Source: Paenibacillus sp. (GTDB lineage Bacteria > Bacillota > Bacilli > Paenibacillales > Paenibacillaceae). From it: a stretch of 64,000 nucleotides of DNA. Location of the stretch: assembly GCA_017512705.1 (NCBI GenBank), contig JAFWEX010000026.1, positions 1 to 64,000 of the forward strand, in the 5' to 3' direction. Numbering within the stretch: position 1 is the first letter of the stretch; each line of letters opens with the position of its first letter. A program made the position numbers and the translations under genes. Positions 33,718 to 42,218 of this stretch are shown here, piece by piece. The notes beneath the pieces were generated by a model. That model was not told the DNA's origin and made no database searches. It saw only the letters and a list, made by a program, of their open reading frames with translations.

Positions 33718-34881
33718 ATGAAAATTACCGGAGACCAGATGCTGGTCAAAAAAATAAACAAGTCCATCGTCCTTGATACGATTCGTCGTCACGCCCCCCT
33801 TTCCCGGGCGAAATTATCCGAAGTAACAGGTCTGAACAAAGCAACGGTATCCAATCTTGTGGCGGATCTGATCAGCGAAGAGCTGGTTCAGGAGATTGGA
33901 CCTGGAGAATCCAGTGGTGGGCGCAAACCATTGATGTTGCTTTTTCGAGGGACAGCTGGATATGCTGTTGGTTTGGAACTGAGCGTGACTCGTCTGAAAG
34001 GTGTGCTCACCGACCTGGAGGGGCACATCGTTGCCGAATATGCTGTCGATTTGGAGCAGCATGATACAGCTTCTGTATTTGAACAATTGAAACTGGCTGC
34101 TGATTACTTGATTAGTCAGGCACCTCCCTCCCCACACGGGGTAATCGGCATTGGCATTGGTGTTCCCGGAATGGTCGATGAACAAGGCACCGTATTGTTT
34201 GCGCCCAACTTAGGATGGGAAATGGTTCCCTTACGAGCCATGTTGGGAGAGAACTTCAAGCTTCCTGTCACGATTGATAATGAAGCCAACGCGGGAGCTC
34301 GCGGCGAACTGAACTTTGGTGCAGGTGTGGGCGTACGTCATCTGATCTATATTAGCGCAGGGATCGGGATTGGTTCAGGCATTATGGTGGATGGTGAATT
34401 ATATAAGGGTGCTTGGGGATACGCTGGTGAGACTGGACACATGTCCATTGAAGCTGAGGGTCTGCCATGTTCTTGCGGTAATCGGGGGTGCTGGGAGCTA
34501 TATGCCTCGGAAAAAGTATATGAACACCCGGATCAGCAGCATCTGCCTGCATATACGACCAAGGAACTGATTGAGCACGCTCAGAATGGGCACGAAGCGG
34601 TGTTAGAGTTGTACACGACCATTGGACGCAAGCTGGGCATTGGGATTACTAATATCGTCAATAGCTTTAACCCAGAGCGTATTATCATTGGTGGGCCTCT
34701 TTCGGAAGCCAGACCCTGGATCGAAGCGGCACTCACTCAGGTGGTAGAGGAACGTACTCTGCCTTATCATCGTCGGAGTCTGCAAGTAGAATGGGCGGCA
34801 CTTGGTAGCCGTTCGACCCGAATTGGAGCGGCTTATTCCGCCGTATCCCAGTTTTTAGGTAATGTACGCATCTCTGTTTAA
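33718..34881 (+). CDS. xylR: Xylose-responsive ROK-family repressor
   Basis: 387 residues. The N-terminal winged helix-turn-helix (residues ~15-65, SRAKLSEVTGLNKATVSNLV) is followed by a ROK sugar-binding domain with IGIGVPGMVD, DNEANAGARGE and the zinc motif PCSCGNRGCWELYAS. It is divergent from xylA, which fits known Bacillota XylR repressors that bind an inverted repeat in the shared region and release it with xylose. It is separated from its probable promoter by repeat copy B, an unusually long leader. No terminator is obvious after the stop. Confidence 0.93.
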   Translation: MKITGDQMLVKKINKSIVLDTIRRHAPLSRAKLSEVTGLNKATVSNLVADLISEELVQEIGPGESSGGRKPLMLLFRGTAGYAVGLELSVTRLKGVLTDLEGHIVAEYAVDLEQHDTASVFEQLKLAADYLISQAPPSPHGVIGIGIGVPGMVDEQGTVLFAPNLGWEMVPLRAMLGENFKLPVTIDNEANAGARGELNFGAGVGVRHLIYISAGIGIGSGIMVDGELYKGAWGYAGETGHMSIEAEGLPCSCGNRGCWELYASEKVYEHPDQQHLPAYTTKELIEHAQNGHEAVLELYTTIGRKLGIGITNIVNSFNPERIIIGGPLSEARPWIEAALTQVVEERTLPYHRRSLQVEWAALGSRSTRIGAAYSAVSQFLGNVRISV

Positions 34882-35034
34882 TAGTTAGCTTATAATCTTT
34901 AAAATTGACAAGATTTTGCCCCATTTCCTCCCTTTTTGTTAAAGAAATCCAGAGGTATAATGAGATTATGTGATTTTTGTCATGGCAGTGATCTGACTGC
35001 TGTGTTATCCGATAATGAAACGGAGTGAAAACTC

Positions 35035-35232
35035 GTGACCTACGTGGATACATCAGATATCAACGCGCAAATGTTTGTCACCGTACTCCTGTTCCTGATT
35101 GTACTTGCGCCCCTGTTCAGCCTGGGTATACTCCGATTTTTTCAGAGCAAAAAGAAAGCTGGTTTCATGTACATGCTGTCAGGTTTACTGGTGTATGTCG
35201 CATTTCAGACATTTATGAGTATTTTTTTCTAG
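35035..35232 (+). CDS. Small membrane protein, function unknown
   Basis: 65 residues from a GTG start at 35035 with GGAG about 9 bases upstream. Two hydrophobic helices (VTVLLFLIVLAPLFSLGIL and FMYMLSGLLVYVAFQTFMSI) are joined by a basic loop (RFFQSKKKAG). No known motif. A good ribosome binding site and an intrinsic terminator right after the stop argue that it is real. It stands alone between xylR and the glutaredoxin-like gene. Confidence 0.7.
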   Translation: MTYVDTSDINAQMFVTVLLFLIVLAPLFSLGILRFFQSKKKAGFMYMLSGLLVYVAFQTFMSIFF

Positions 35233-35273
35233 TCTGATCAAGGAGACGCTTATACGCAATGTCCTCAAGTCAT

Positions 35274-35302
35274 AGACGTTGCTTTACGCGTCTTCTTTTT
35301 TT
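35274..35302 (+). terminator. Intrinsic terminator after the small membrane protein gene
   Basis: AGACG at 35274-35278 pairs with CGTCT at 35289-35293, followed by TCTTTTTTTT. Confidence 0.85.
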
Positions 35303-35324
35303 TCTTCACTCCATCTGAAAAATA

Positions 35325-35358
35325 AAGAAAACCGCACCTCTACAGGTACGGTTTTCTT
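35325..35358 (-). terminator. Bidirectional-looking terminator after the glutaredoxin-like gene
   Basis: AAGAAAACCG at 35325-35334 pairs with CGGTTTTCTT at 35349-35358, with an inner CCT/AGG extension. Together with 35274-35302 it separates two converging transcripts. Confidence 0.85.
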
Positions 35359-35448
35359 CCTCTTCACTTCTATATTCAAACGGCTCGCGCGAACCGGAAT
35401 AGATTCACTTCTTTACCTTCTCATACACTCAGGTTAGACAATCATCAA

Positions 35449-35679
35449 TTAAGCGTCCAGAGCTTTGGCGAATTGAGTTTTGTTCATGCCCAGAATACGG
35501 TGTTCACCAATCACAGTTAAAGGTACAGCACGTACGCCCATATCCCATACTTGTTGTGCGAACTCGTCGCTTGTTTCAATGTTGCGCTCTTCGTAAGAAA
35601 TACCTTTTTCATCCAGGAAAGACTTGACGGATTTGCAGTTCGGGCAGTTCGTAGATGTGTATACAATTACGTTTTCCAT
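35449..35679 (-). CDS. Glutaredoxin/NrdH-like thiol-disulfide protein
   Basis: 76 residues, a minimal thioredoxin fold. The redox motif CPNC (Cys12, Cys15) sits in YTSTNCPNCKSVKSFL, the cis-proline is in VRAVPLTVIG, and the C-terminal GMNKTQFAKAL completes the glutaredoxin-like fold. Proteins of this size are glutaredoxin-like or NrdH redoxins that take electrons from thioredoxin reductase. The gene for that enzyme is immediately upstream on the same strand, which supports a shared electron path. GAGGTG lies just upstream of the ATG. Confidence 0.9.
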   Translation of the reverse strand: MENVIVYTSTNCPNCKSVKSFLDEKGISYEERNIETSDEFAQQVWDMGVRAVPLTVIGEHRILGMNKTQFAKALDA

Positions 35680-35803
35680 TTGTAATTCACCTCATAATTA
35701 ATATTTAGTGTATATGGTTAATTATTTATAAGCTTAAAGATGCATGATTCAAACACTGGACTTCCAGCTTGTTATTCTATATCCATTATTCAATGGTTCC
35801 GAA

Positions 35804-36745
35804 TTACAACGCTACTGTGCTGTGCTCCAGACTTTCAATGAATTTCTCTGCGTCCAAAGCAGCCATACATCCGCTACCTGCAGCTGTGATCGCTTGTTTG
35901 TAGCGTGTATCCTGAACGTCACCACATGCGAATACGCCTGGGATGTTTGTTTCAGAAGTACCTGGTGTGGTCAAAATGTAACCATGCTCGTCTGTAGTAA
36001 TCTGACCACCAAGGAAACCTGTGTTAGGTGTGTGACCAATCGCTACGAATACACCGCTTGCCGGAATCACTTCTTCTTCGCCGGTTGCGTTGTTGAGCAC
36101 TTTCAAGCCTGTAACGCCACTCTCCCCAGCGAGAATTTCAAGTGGTGTGCGGTTGAGAGCCATGTCCACTTTTTCGTTGCTACGTGCACGATCCTGCATG
36201 ATTTTGGAACCACGCAGTTCTTCACGACGGTGTACCAGTGTCACTTTAGTACCGAAACGGGACAGGAAATTCGCTTCTTCAAGTGCGGAATCGCCGCCAC
36301 CAATAACAATGATTTCTTTGTTACGGAAGAAGAATCCGTCACATGTCGCACATGTGCTGACACCACGGCCTACGTTTGTTTCTTCACCAGGAATGCCCAG
36401 ATATTTAGCAGATGCGCCTGTGGACAGGATCAGGGTTTCGGATACGAGTTCTCCCATGCCCTCCACTTGAACTTTGAATGGACGTTCGCTCATGTCGACG
36501 TTGTTTACCCAACCTGTGCGGAATTCTGCACCAAAACGCTCCGCTTGCTTACGCATGTTATCCATCAATTCAGGACCCATGATCCCATCAGGGAAACCCG
36601 GGAAGTTCTCCACATCCGTCGTTGTAGTCAGTTGTCCCCCAGGTTGAGGTCCTTCGATAACAAGTGGATTCAGGTTGGCACGTGCCAGATAGATTGCTGC
36701 TGTTAGCCCTGCAGGGCCTGTTCCGATAATAATGGATTTATACAT
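35804..36745 (-). CDS. trxB: Thioredoxin-disulfide reductase-like flavoprotein
   Basis: 313 residues from the ATG at 36745, chosen for GGGGGAGG about 8 bases upstream; the frame is open to 36814. FAD-binding [15 protein letters not shown], the redox pair Cys132/Cys135 in [16 protein letters not shown]-binding [12 protein letters not shown], and the C-terminal FAD motif [10 protein letters not shown] are all present at the expected order and length. It would reduce thioredoxin or the CPNC protein downstream. A second trxB is common in these bacteria, so this may not be the main housekeeping copy. Confidence 0.94.
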   Translation of the reverse strand: MYKSIIIGTGPAGLTAAIYLARANLNPLVIEGPQPGGQLTTTTDVENFPGFPDGIMGPELMDNMRKQAERFGAEFRTGWVNNVDMSERPFKVQVEGMGELVSETLILSTGASAKYLGIPGEETNVGRGVSTCATCDGFFFRNKEIIVIGGGDSALEEANFLSRFGTKVTLVHRREELRGSKIMQDRARSNEKVDMALNRTPLEILAGESGVTGLKVLNNATGEEEVIPASGVFVAIGHTPNTGFLGGQITTDEHGYILTTPGTSETNIPGVFACGDVQDTRYKQAITAAGSGCMAALDAEKFIESLEHSTVAL

Positions 36746-37002
36746 GTATAGTTCCTCCCCCAGGTTCTGCAAAAAGGTCAGGTTCTCCGGCATCAAAAAC
36801 GCGGGCGTTCGCATACACTAAAAACGGATAGCCCACTTCATGTCCACCAGGACTGCCTGCACATGGACCGTTCACCTATGCAGAAACGGAATTCTAATTT
36901 ATAATAATTCTAATCTGTTGTTCATTATGATCTCTTTTATGTACGGTGTCAATGCTCGACAGCGATTATGAAGAAGTCTTCATCAGGAGGGAAAAAGAAA
37001 GC

Positions 37003-37734
37003 ATGAACGACGCTCTACTAGGCAGTGTTATTTCGGCCATGTCTACTGGACTTGGGGCCGTGCCCATTCTATTTATGCGTAAAATATCACATCGGTTGCG
37101 TGACATTCTGCTCGCTTACGCAGCGGGTATCATGACCTCCGCATCGGTGTACAATCTCATTCCGGAAGCACTTGGACAGTCCAATTTGTTTGTACTCGCT
37201 TTTGGCATTATGCTCGGAAGCTTAGTCCTGCTTGTGCTGGAGATGCGTATTCCCCACGTAGATCTGGAAAATCCGGAGAAAATGCCATTCAAAATCGAAG
37301 GCAAAGCCTTTATGATCATCGCCGCCATCACAATGCATAACTTGCCGGAAGGGTTGTCTGTCGGTGTAAGTTACGCCAGCACGGATGAGAATCTGGGGAA
37401 CCTAATCGCCTTCTCCATAGGACTGCAGAATGCACCGGAAGGGTTTCTCGTCGCTCTCTTTCTCGTCAATCAGAACATCGGTCGTTTCAAAGCGCTTGGC
37501 ATTGCAACACTGACTGGAGCTGTAGAAATTATTACCGCCATGATTGGATTCACGCTCAGCAGCCTTGTGGCCGGCCTTGTACCATACGGTCTGGCGTTTG
37601 CAGCTGGTGCGATGATGTTTATCGTTTACAAAGAGCTCATTCCCGAAAGCCATGGCGATGGCAACGCACGCGTAGCCACAATCTCTTTTCTCCTAGGTCT
37701 GATTACGATGATCGGTCTGACTGAGCTGTTCTAA
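37003..37734 (+). CDS. ZIP-family metal transporter
   Basis: 243 residues from the ATG at 37003; GGAGGG lies 12 bases upstream and the frame is open to 36946. About eight helices. The helix IV and V metal motifs are visible as TMHNLPEGLSVGVSY and GLQNAPEGFLVAL, the GufA-type pattern. Members import zinc, iron or manganese; specificity cannot be read. It is divergent from trxB and ends in a bidirectional terminator. Confidence 0.92.
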   Translation: MNDALLGSVISAMSTGLGAVPILFMRKISHRLRDILLAYAAGIMTSASVYNLIPEALGQSNLFVLAFGIMLGSLVLLVLEMRIPHVDLENPEKMPFKIEGKAFMIIAAITMHNLPEGLSVGVSYASTDENLGNLIAFSIGLQNAPEGFLVALFLVNQNIGRFKALGIATLTGAVEIITAMIGFTLSSLVAGLVPYGLAFAAGAMMFIVYKELIPESHGDGNARVATISFLLGLITMIGLTELF

Positions 37735-37800
37735 ATCGAAGCATAAGCTATAACGCTACTGGCTAAAAGCAAAATCCAAACGTTTCATATAGGAAACCAA

Positions 37801-37845
37801 AAGAACCCGAACCACAGCGTAAGCCGAAGTCGGGTTCTTTATTTT
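37801..37845. terminator. Bidirectional terminator between converging genes
   Basis: AAGAACCCGA at 37801-37810 pairs with TCGGGTTCTT at 37830-37839, followed by TATTTTG. The opposite strand ends in TTCTTTTGG, so it can serve both the ZIP gene and the hydrolase gene at 37948. Confidence 0.88.
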
Positions 37846-37947
37846 GCCACAAATGAAGATTGCATGAACGTACTGAAAACTTTCCGAATACATTCAATTT
37901 ATTTTCATATGTTTTGTTTAAAGGACATCAAGTCTGCATCCATAAGA

Positions 37948-38757
37948 TCAAGATTGAATAAATCGAATCAGTTCCGCATTATATTTTTCCAATTCATCGT
38001 AAAACGCACCGTGCCCACTCTCTTCAAACACTACTAATTCGGCTGAAGGGATCGCCTTTTGCATCTGTTCAGCAAATTCAAATGGGCAGATCTCATCTTT
38101 TTTACCGTGGAAAATAGCTGTAGGCACCTGAATCGTTTCCAGCTCCCCGCGCAAATCCTCATCCCGCAGTGCCATAGCACTGCTGATCGTACCATAAGAT
38201 GAAGCTTCCATACCTAATGCATGAAACCATTCCATGAACGGCTTGCTGTGCTCTTTCGCAAAAAACATCCCGCCAAATGTATCTAGCAGCTTCGGTCGAT
38301 CCGTAAAAATCGGCTCAATAATCTGCTCGTTCAGCTCATCCGGCGTCAAGCCGTACGGATACCCTTCACGCTGCGTGAATACAGGGGCTGCCGCCGACAA
38401 TAGGGCGAGCTTGGAAACCCCGTGCCCCTGATGACGCGCCATGTAATGTGCCGCAATCGCACCACCCATGGAGAAACCGGCAAGCACTACATCCGTTAGC
38501 TCCAGATCATCAATAACTGCCCGTACATCATCGGCCATGCGGTCATAATCATATCCGGTAGATGGTTTATCCGATAAGCCGTAACCTCTGAAATCCATCG
38601 CAATGGTACGAATGCCATGGTTCGGTAGCACATTTAGCTGGTATTCAAACATTTTATAATTGACAGGCCAGCCGTGCAAAAAAAGTACCGGAGTCCCCTC
38701 ACCAATATCTTCAACATATACTTTTACATTTGGTTCTACTTGTACGTAACGGCCCAT
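37948..38757 (-). CDS. Alpha/beta hydrolase, non-heme haloperoxidase-like
   Basis: 269 residues. The oxyanion motif LFLHGWPVN, nucleophile elbow GFSMGG with Ser96, acid in FHGKKDEICP and His in EESGHGAFYDE make a full triad. The layout matches the perhydrolase/non-heme chloroperoxidase group, but natural substrates are usually unknown. No signal peptide, so it is cytosolic. It is monocistronic. The 261 bases upstream (38758-39018) hold only its presumed promoter. Confidence 0.9.
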   Translation of the reverse strand: MGRYVQVEPNVKVYVEDIGEGTPVLFLHGWPVNYKMFEYQLNVLPNHGIRTIAMDFRGYGLSDKPSTGYDYDRMADDVRAVIDDLELTDVVLAGFSMGGAIAAHYMARHQGHGVSKLALLSAAAPVFTQREGYPYGLTPDELNEQIIEPIFTDRPKLLDTFGGMFFAKEHSKPFMEWFHALGMEASSYGTISSAMALRDEDLRGELETIQVPTAIFHGKKDEICPFEFAEQMQKAIPSAELVVFEESGHGAFYDELEKYNAELIRFIQS

Positions 38758-39018
38758 TTTTCACAACTCCCTTATCATTAGTAAAAATCGTTAATTATAC
38801 ATTAAGATACGTTATCACGCCTCTTCGACTATTACCCTCTGATCACAGGTTCAAACGGGAGCCGACGGACTAGCTATATACGTTGAACTCAAGATGTTAC
38901 AACCTGCACTCCCATTAACATGTAAAACAATCGTTCAACTTAAGCCAGTTAAAACAAGCATTGCGGGAAGGTATACGTAATATCTGATGATAAGATAACC
39001 CACTCACGATGTTCATCG

Positions 39019-40998
39019 TTAACGCAGTAGTCTCAGTCCATTCAGAATGACAAGAATTGTACTTCCCTCATGACCCACCACCCCGAGCGGCAGAGCTACA
39101 TCCTGCAAAAAATTACCCGCAATTAACGCTAGAATGACCGTAATGGCAAAACCCATATTGTACTTCACGGTGCGCTGTGCTCGCCGAGCCTGCCCAATCA
39201 CCCAGGCAATCTCTTCAATGTTATCGTTCATAAGCACCGCATCGGCAACCTCAATGGCTGTTCCGCTTCCGGACAACCCCATACCCATGCCTACTGTCGC
39301 TGCTGCAAGTGCAGGCGCATCGTTAACCCCATCCCCAACCATTAATACATGACCATATTGTTCACGGAGCGCTTGCACCTGTTTGACTTTATCTTCAGGC
39401 AGCAAGTCTGCATAGACCAGACTAACTCCCGTTTCACGAGCAATCACCGAGGCTGTACGAGCACGGTCACCGGTTAACATCGCCACTTTGACGCCCATAC
39501 TCTCCAGCTTTTGCACGGCAACGGCAGCTTGTGGACGAATCAGATCCCGCATTGCAATCAAGCCAGCAAACTCACCATTGATCGTTACAGCAGATATCGT
39601 TTTACCTTCCTGCTCCAGTTGGGCACATATCTTCTCCCATTCTGCTGCAGACTGTCCGCCTTCCATCGTTTGCATCCCTACCATTCCGTTCTGTCGCCCT
39701 ATCCTCCATACCTCTCCGTTTACTATCCCCTCGATGCCGTGCCCAGTAATCGACTGTACATGTTCCGCTTCTTGCATAGGCAAATTCTCCTTGTTAGCCT
39801 GTTCCACAATTGCCCGTGCAAGAGGATGCATGGAGAGATTTTCAATAGATGCTACCGCAGATAATAATCGCTCTCTAGTTACATTGGATACGGTGAGGAT
39901 ATCTGTGACTTGAGGTGTTCCCATGGTGAGTGTACCTGTTTTGTCAAAAGCAACCACCTTGGTTTGAGCAATATTCTCCATATGTGCCCCTCCCTTGAAG
40001 AGAATACCTCGGCGGGCACTGCTGGACATTGCAGACAACATGACAGGCATGATGGACGACACGAGCGCACAAGGAGAAGCCACCACAAGAAAGACCATCG
40101 CTTTGTAAAATGCTTCATTCCACGTCCACCCCAAGAGTAGCGGTGTTCCTACAATAACGACGAGGGTAACCCCTACAACAATACGTGCATAGATCCCTTC
40201 AAAACGTTCCATAAACCGCTGAGAGTCCGGCACCTCGGCTTGTGCTTCCTCCACTAACTTGATGATCTTTCCAAACAAAGATCCCTCCGCCGACTTCGTG
40301 ACCTCGACATATAATGCCCCCTCACCGTTCACAGTACCTGCGTAAACTTCGTCGCCTGCATTTTTATCGACTGGCATAGATTCTCCGGTAATCGACGATT
40401 GATTGATAAACGAACTTCCCCGATAGACGACACCATCCGCAGGAATAAGCTCTCCCGGCTTCACCAGTAACAGATCACCCGGCTTTAAATCCTCTATAGC
40501 CACGACATGCATCTGTCCATCCTCAATCCGCATTGCCGTCTCTGGCTTAAGGGCCAACAACGAAGAAATGTCCTTGTGACTGCGCTCTGTTGCATAACTT
40601 TCCAATGCACCACTGAGGGCAAAAATGAAGATCAGCATCGCACCTTCGTTCCAGTAGCCAATGGTGGCTGCTCCAAGTGAGGCGGCAATCATTAGCAGGT
40701 TAACATCCAGGTCCCGCTCCTTAACCAGAGTTTCAACGCCTTCCTTGGCTTTCGTCCAGCCACCAATGGCATATGCGGCAATGTATAGGATGACCGATAA
40801 GGTAGCAAAATAAGGTGCAATCCCCCAAGCAATCAGCATCATCACACCACTTCCTAACGCTGCCTGCATCTCCTTGTTCTGCAACATTGCCCGAAAGTTA
40901 GGTCTCTTCCTCCGGTTCGGACCTGGAGTAGGGGCTGAGTGTTGCTTGGCTTGCTGTTTTCCTTGCATAGGCTGATGTATCGCTTGCATAGAAATCAC
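39019..40998 (-). CDS. Heavy-metal translocating P1B-type ATPase
   Basis: 659 residues from a GTG at 40998; ATG 40989 is an alternative. No N-terminal CxxC metal domain; the first ~45 residues are basic and rich in Gln and His. The actuator motif SITGESMPV, transmembrane metal motif SPCALVSS, phosphorylation site Asp352 in DKTGTLTMG, HP-type motif SMHPLARAIVE and hinge GDGVNDAPALAAA are intact. SPC in place of CPC resembles PfeT/ZosA-type pumps, reported as iron(II) or zinc-related exporters. The Fur-family box upstream fits an iron link. The assignment to iron efflux is inference; other P1B substrates remain possible. Confidence 0.9.
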   Translation of the reverse strand: MISMQAIHQPMQGKQQAKQHSAPTPGPNRRKRPNFRAMLQNKEMQAALGSGVMMLIAWGIAPYFATLSVILYIAAYAIGGWTKAKEGVETLVKERDLDVNLLMIAASLGAATIGYWNEGAMLIFIFALSGALESYATERSHKDISSLLALKPETAMRIEDGQMHVVAIEDLKPGDLLLVKPGELIPADGVVYRGSSFINQSSITGESMPVDKNAGDEVYAGTVNGEGALYVEVTKSAEGSLFGKIIKLVEEAQAEVPDSQRFMERFEGIYARIVVGVTLVVIVGTPLLLGWTWNEAFYKAMVFLVVASPCALVSSIMPVMLSAMSSSARRGILFKGGAHMENIAQTKVVAFDKTGTLTMGTPQVTDILTVSNVTRERLLSAVASIENLSMHPLARAIVEQANKENLPMQEAEHVQSITGHGIEGIVNGEVWRIGRQNGMVGMQTMEGGQSAAEWEKICAQLEQEGKTISAVTINGEFAGLIAMRDLIRPQAAVAVQKLESMGVKVAMLTGDRARTASVIARETGVSLVYADLLPEDKVKQVQALREQYGHVLMVGDGVNDAPALAAATVGMGMGLSGSGTAIEVADAVLMNDNIEEIAWVIGQARRAQRTVKYNMGFAITVILALIAGNFLQDVALPLGVVGHEGSTILVILNGLRLLR

Positions 40999-41087
40999 GT
41001 TCCCTTCACTTGAGTTTTAGAATAATCGTGCTGCCTTTTGCTTTTGTATTGAGAATGAGAGCCATTGTTATTGCCCTAAAAATGGCA

Positions 41088-41118
41088 CATGCTGCTGCGG
41101 GAATCCCGCAGCAGCATG
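41088..41118. repeat. 31-base perfect palindrome in the P-type ATPase leader
   Basis: CATGCTGCTGCGGGA at 41088-41102 and its exact reverse complement at 41104-41118 flank a single central A. It lies 90-120 bases upstream of the ATPase start and about 180 bases past the fructokinase stop. On the minus strand it is followed by TGCCATTTTTAGG, a poor T-tract. It could be a terminator for the fructokinase transcript or a leader element. Confidence 0.8.
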
Positions 41119-41160
41119 GTTTAGAGCTGATTTTTCATTCTCAGCAGATCGAAGATTCAG

Positions 41161-41175
41161 TGAGAATGATAATCA
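41161..41175. promoter_or_regulatory. Fur-family box upstream of the P-type ATPase gene
   Basis: TGAGAATGATAATCA matches the 7-1-7 Fur-type consensus TGATAATNATTATCA at 12 of 14 fixed positions. CATTCTCA at 41136-41143 and TGAGAATG at 41049 repeat its half-site nearby. Fur, PerR and Zur boxes are similar, so the exact regulator is open. Confidence 0.65.
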
Positions 41176-41295
41176 TTTTTGCACTTATGCAATTATTTTT
41201 ACCCAATACAACTTTCAATTAATTATAAGCCCGTTCTTTTGAAATGTAAATGGGTATTTGCATTTATCCGGAATGATATAGGTAAGCAAAGTGAA

Positions 41296-42189
41296 TTACG
41301 ATGATTCCCTTGTTGCGTGTTCCAATTCCTCCATGCCCAAGACTAGTGCACCATATAAACCGGCATGCTGTCCCAAGGCTGGTTGAACAATATATTGATC
41401 GATATTTTGCAGCAGTTCGGATACATTCACATAACCATTGAGATTTTGAGCAACTCGTTCCCGAATCATGGGAAACAGATGCGCTTGCTGCATAACTCCA
41501 CCCCCCAGGATGACCTTCTGCGGCGAATGCAGCAAGATCGATGTTGTGATGGACTCCGCAATATAGAAGGATTCGATCTCCCACGCCGGGTGGTCGCTGG
41601 GCAGCTCGCTTCCAGGCCTTGCCCAGCGTGCTTCAATGGCCGGCCCTGCGGCCAGTCCTTCCAGACAATCGCCATGATAGTTGCATAAGCCAACAAAGTG
41701 ATCATGAGGGTGCCTTCTTGTCCGAATATGTCCGCATTCGGGATGCAATAATCCGTGTACCCTTTTCCCTCCCGCGATGAGTCCCACGCCAACCCCAGTG
41801 CCAATCGTATAATATACGCAGTTGTCTAGGCCCTGCGCAGCTCCCCATGTACATTCACCTAGTGCAGCGGCATTCACATCCGTATCCCACCCGATAGGAA
41901 GTTCGAATTCACCCTTCAAGATGCCAACCACGTTACAGTTGTTCCATCCCGGCTTGGGAGTTGTCGTGATACAACCGTAAGAAGGGCTGTCCGGTTGCAG
42001 GTCGATCGGACCAAAGGAGCCAATGCCGATCGCAGCCACGCCTTTACCCCGAAAATAATTCCTAACTTTAGCGAGTGTAATCTCGGGATGTTCCGTTGGA
42101 AAACTACACCAGTCCTCCAGATGTCCTTGTTCATTGCCTATTCCACATACGAATTTAGTTCCGCCTGCTTCAATTGCACCTATTCGCAT
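41296..42189 (-). CDS. ROK-family fructokinase
   Basis: 297 residues. It phosphorylates fructose at C6 with ATP. The phosphate loop IGAIEAGGTKFVCGIG, IGSFGPIDL, the catalytic region WDTDVNAAALGE, TIGTGVGVGLI, and a zinc-binding loop with HPECGH and CNYHGDCLEG fit the BsFRK/GmuE-type fructokinases, which differ from the PfkB-type. The gene follows the GH32 hydrolase by 29 bases and takes the fructose released by it. It is the last gene of the fructan unit. Confidence 0.93.
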   Translation of the reverse strand: MRIGAIEAGGTKFVCGIGNEQGHLEDWCSFPTEHPEITLAKVRNYFRGKGVAAIGIGSFGPIDLQPDSPSYGCITTTPKPGWNNCNVVGILKGEFELPIGWDTDVNAAALGECTWGAAQGLDNCVYYTIGTGVGVGLIAGGKRVHGLLHPECGHIRTRRHPHDHFVGLCNYHGDCLEGLAAGPAIEARWARPGSELPSDHPAWEIESFYIAESITTSILLHSPQKVILGGGVMQQAHLFPMIRERVAQNLNGYVNVSELLQNIDQYIVQPALGQHAGLYGALVLGMEELEHATRESS

Positions 42190-42218
42190 CGACCTGACCT
42201 CCCCCTCTTCATTTGTTA

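Noticed and set aside
35744-36706. 320-residue plus-strand open frame antisense to trxB
   Set aside because: Same reasoning: Cys/Thr-rich composition, no motif, covers the intact thioredoxin reductase gene.
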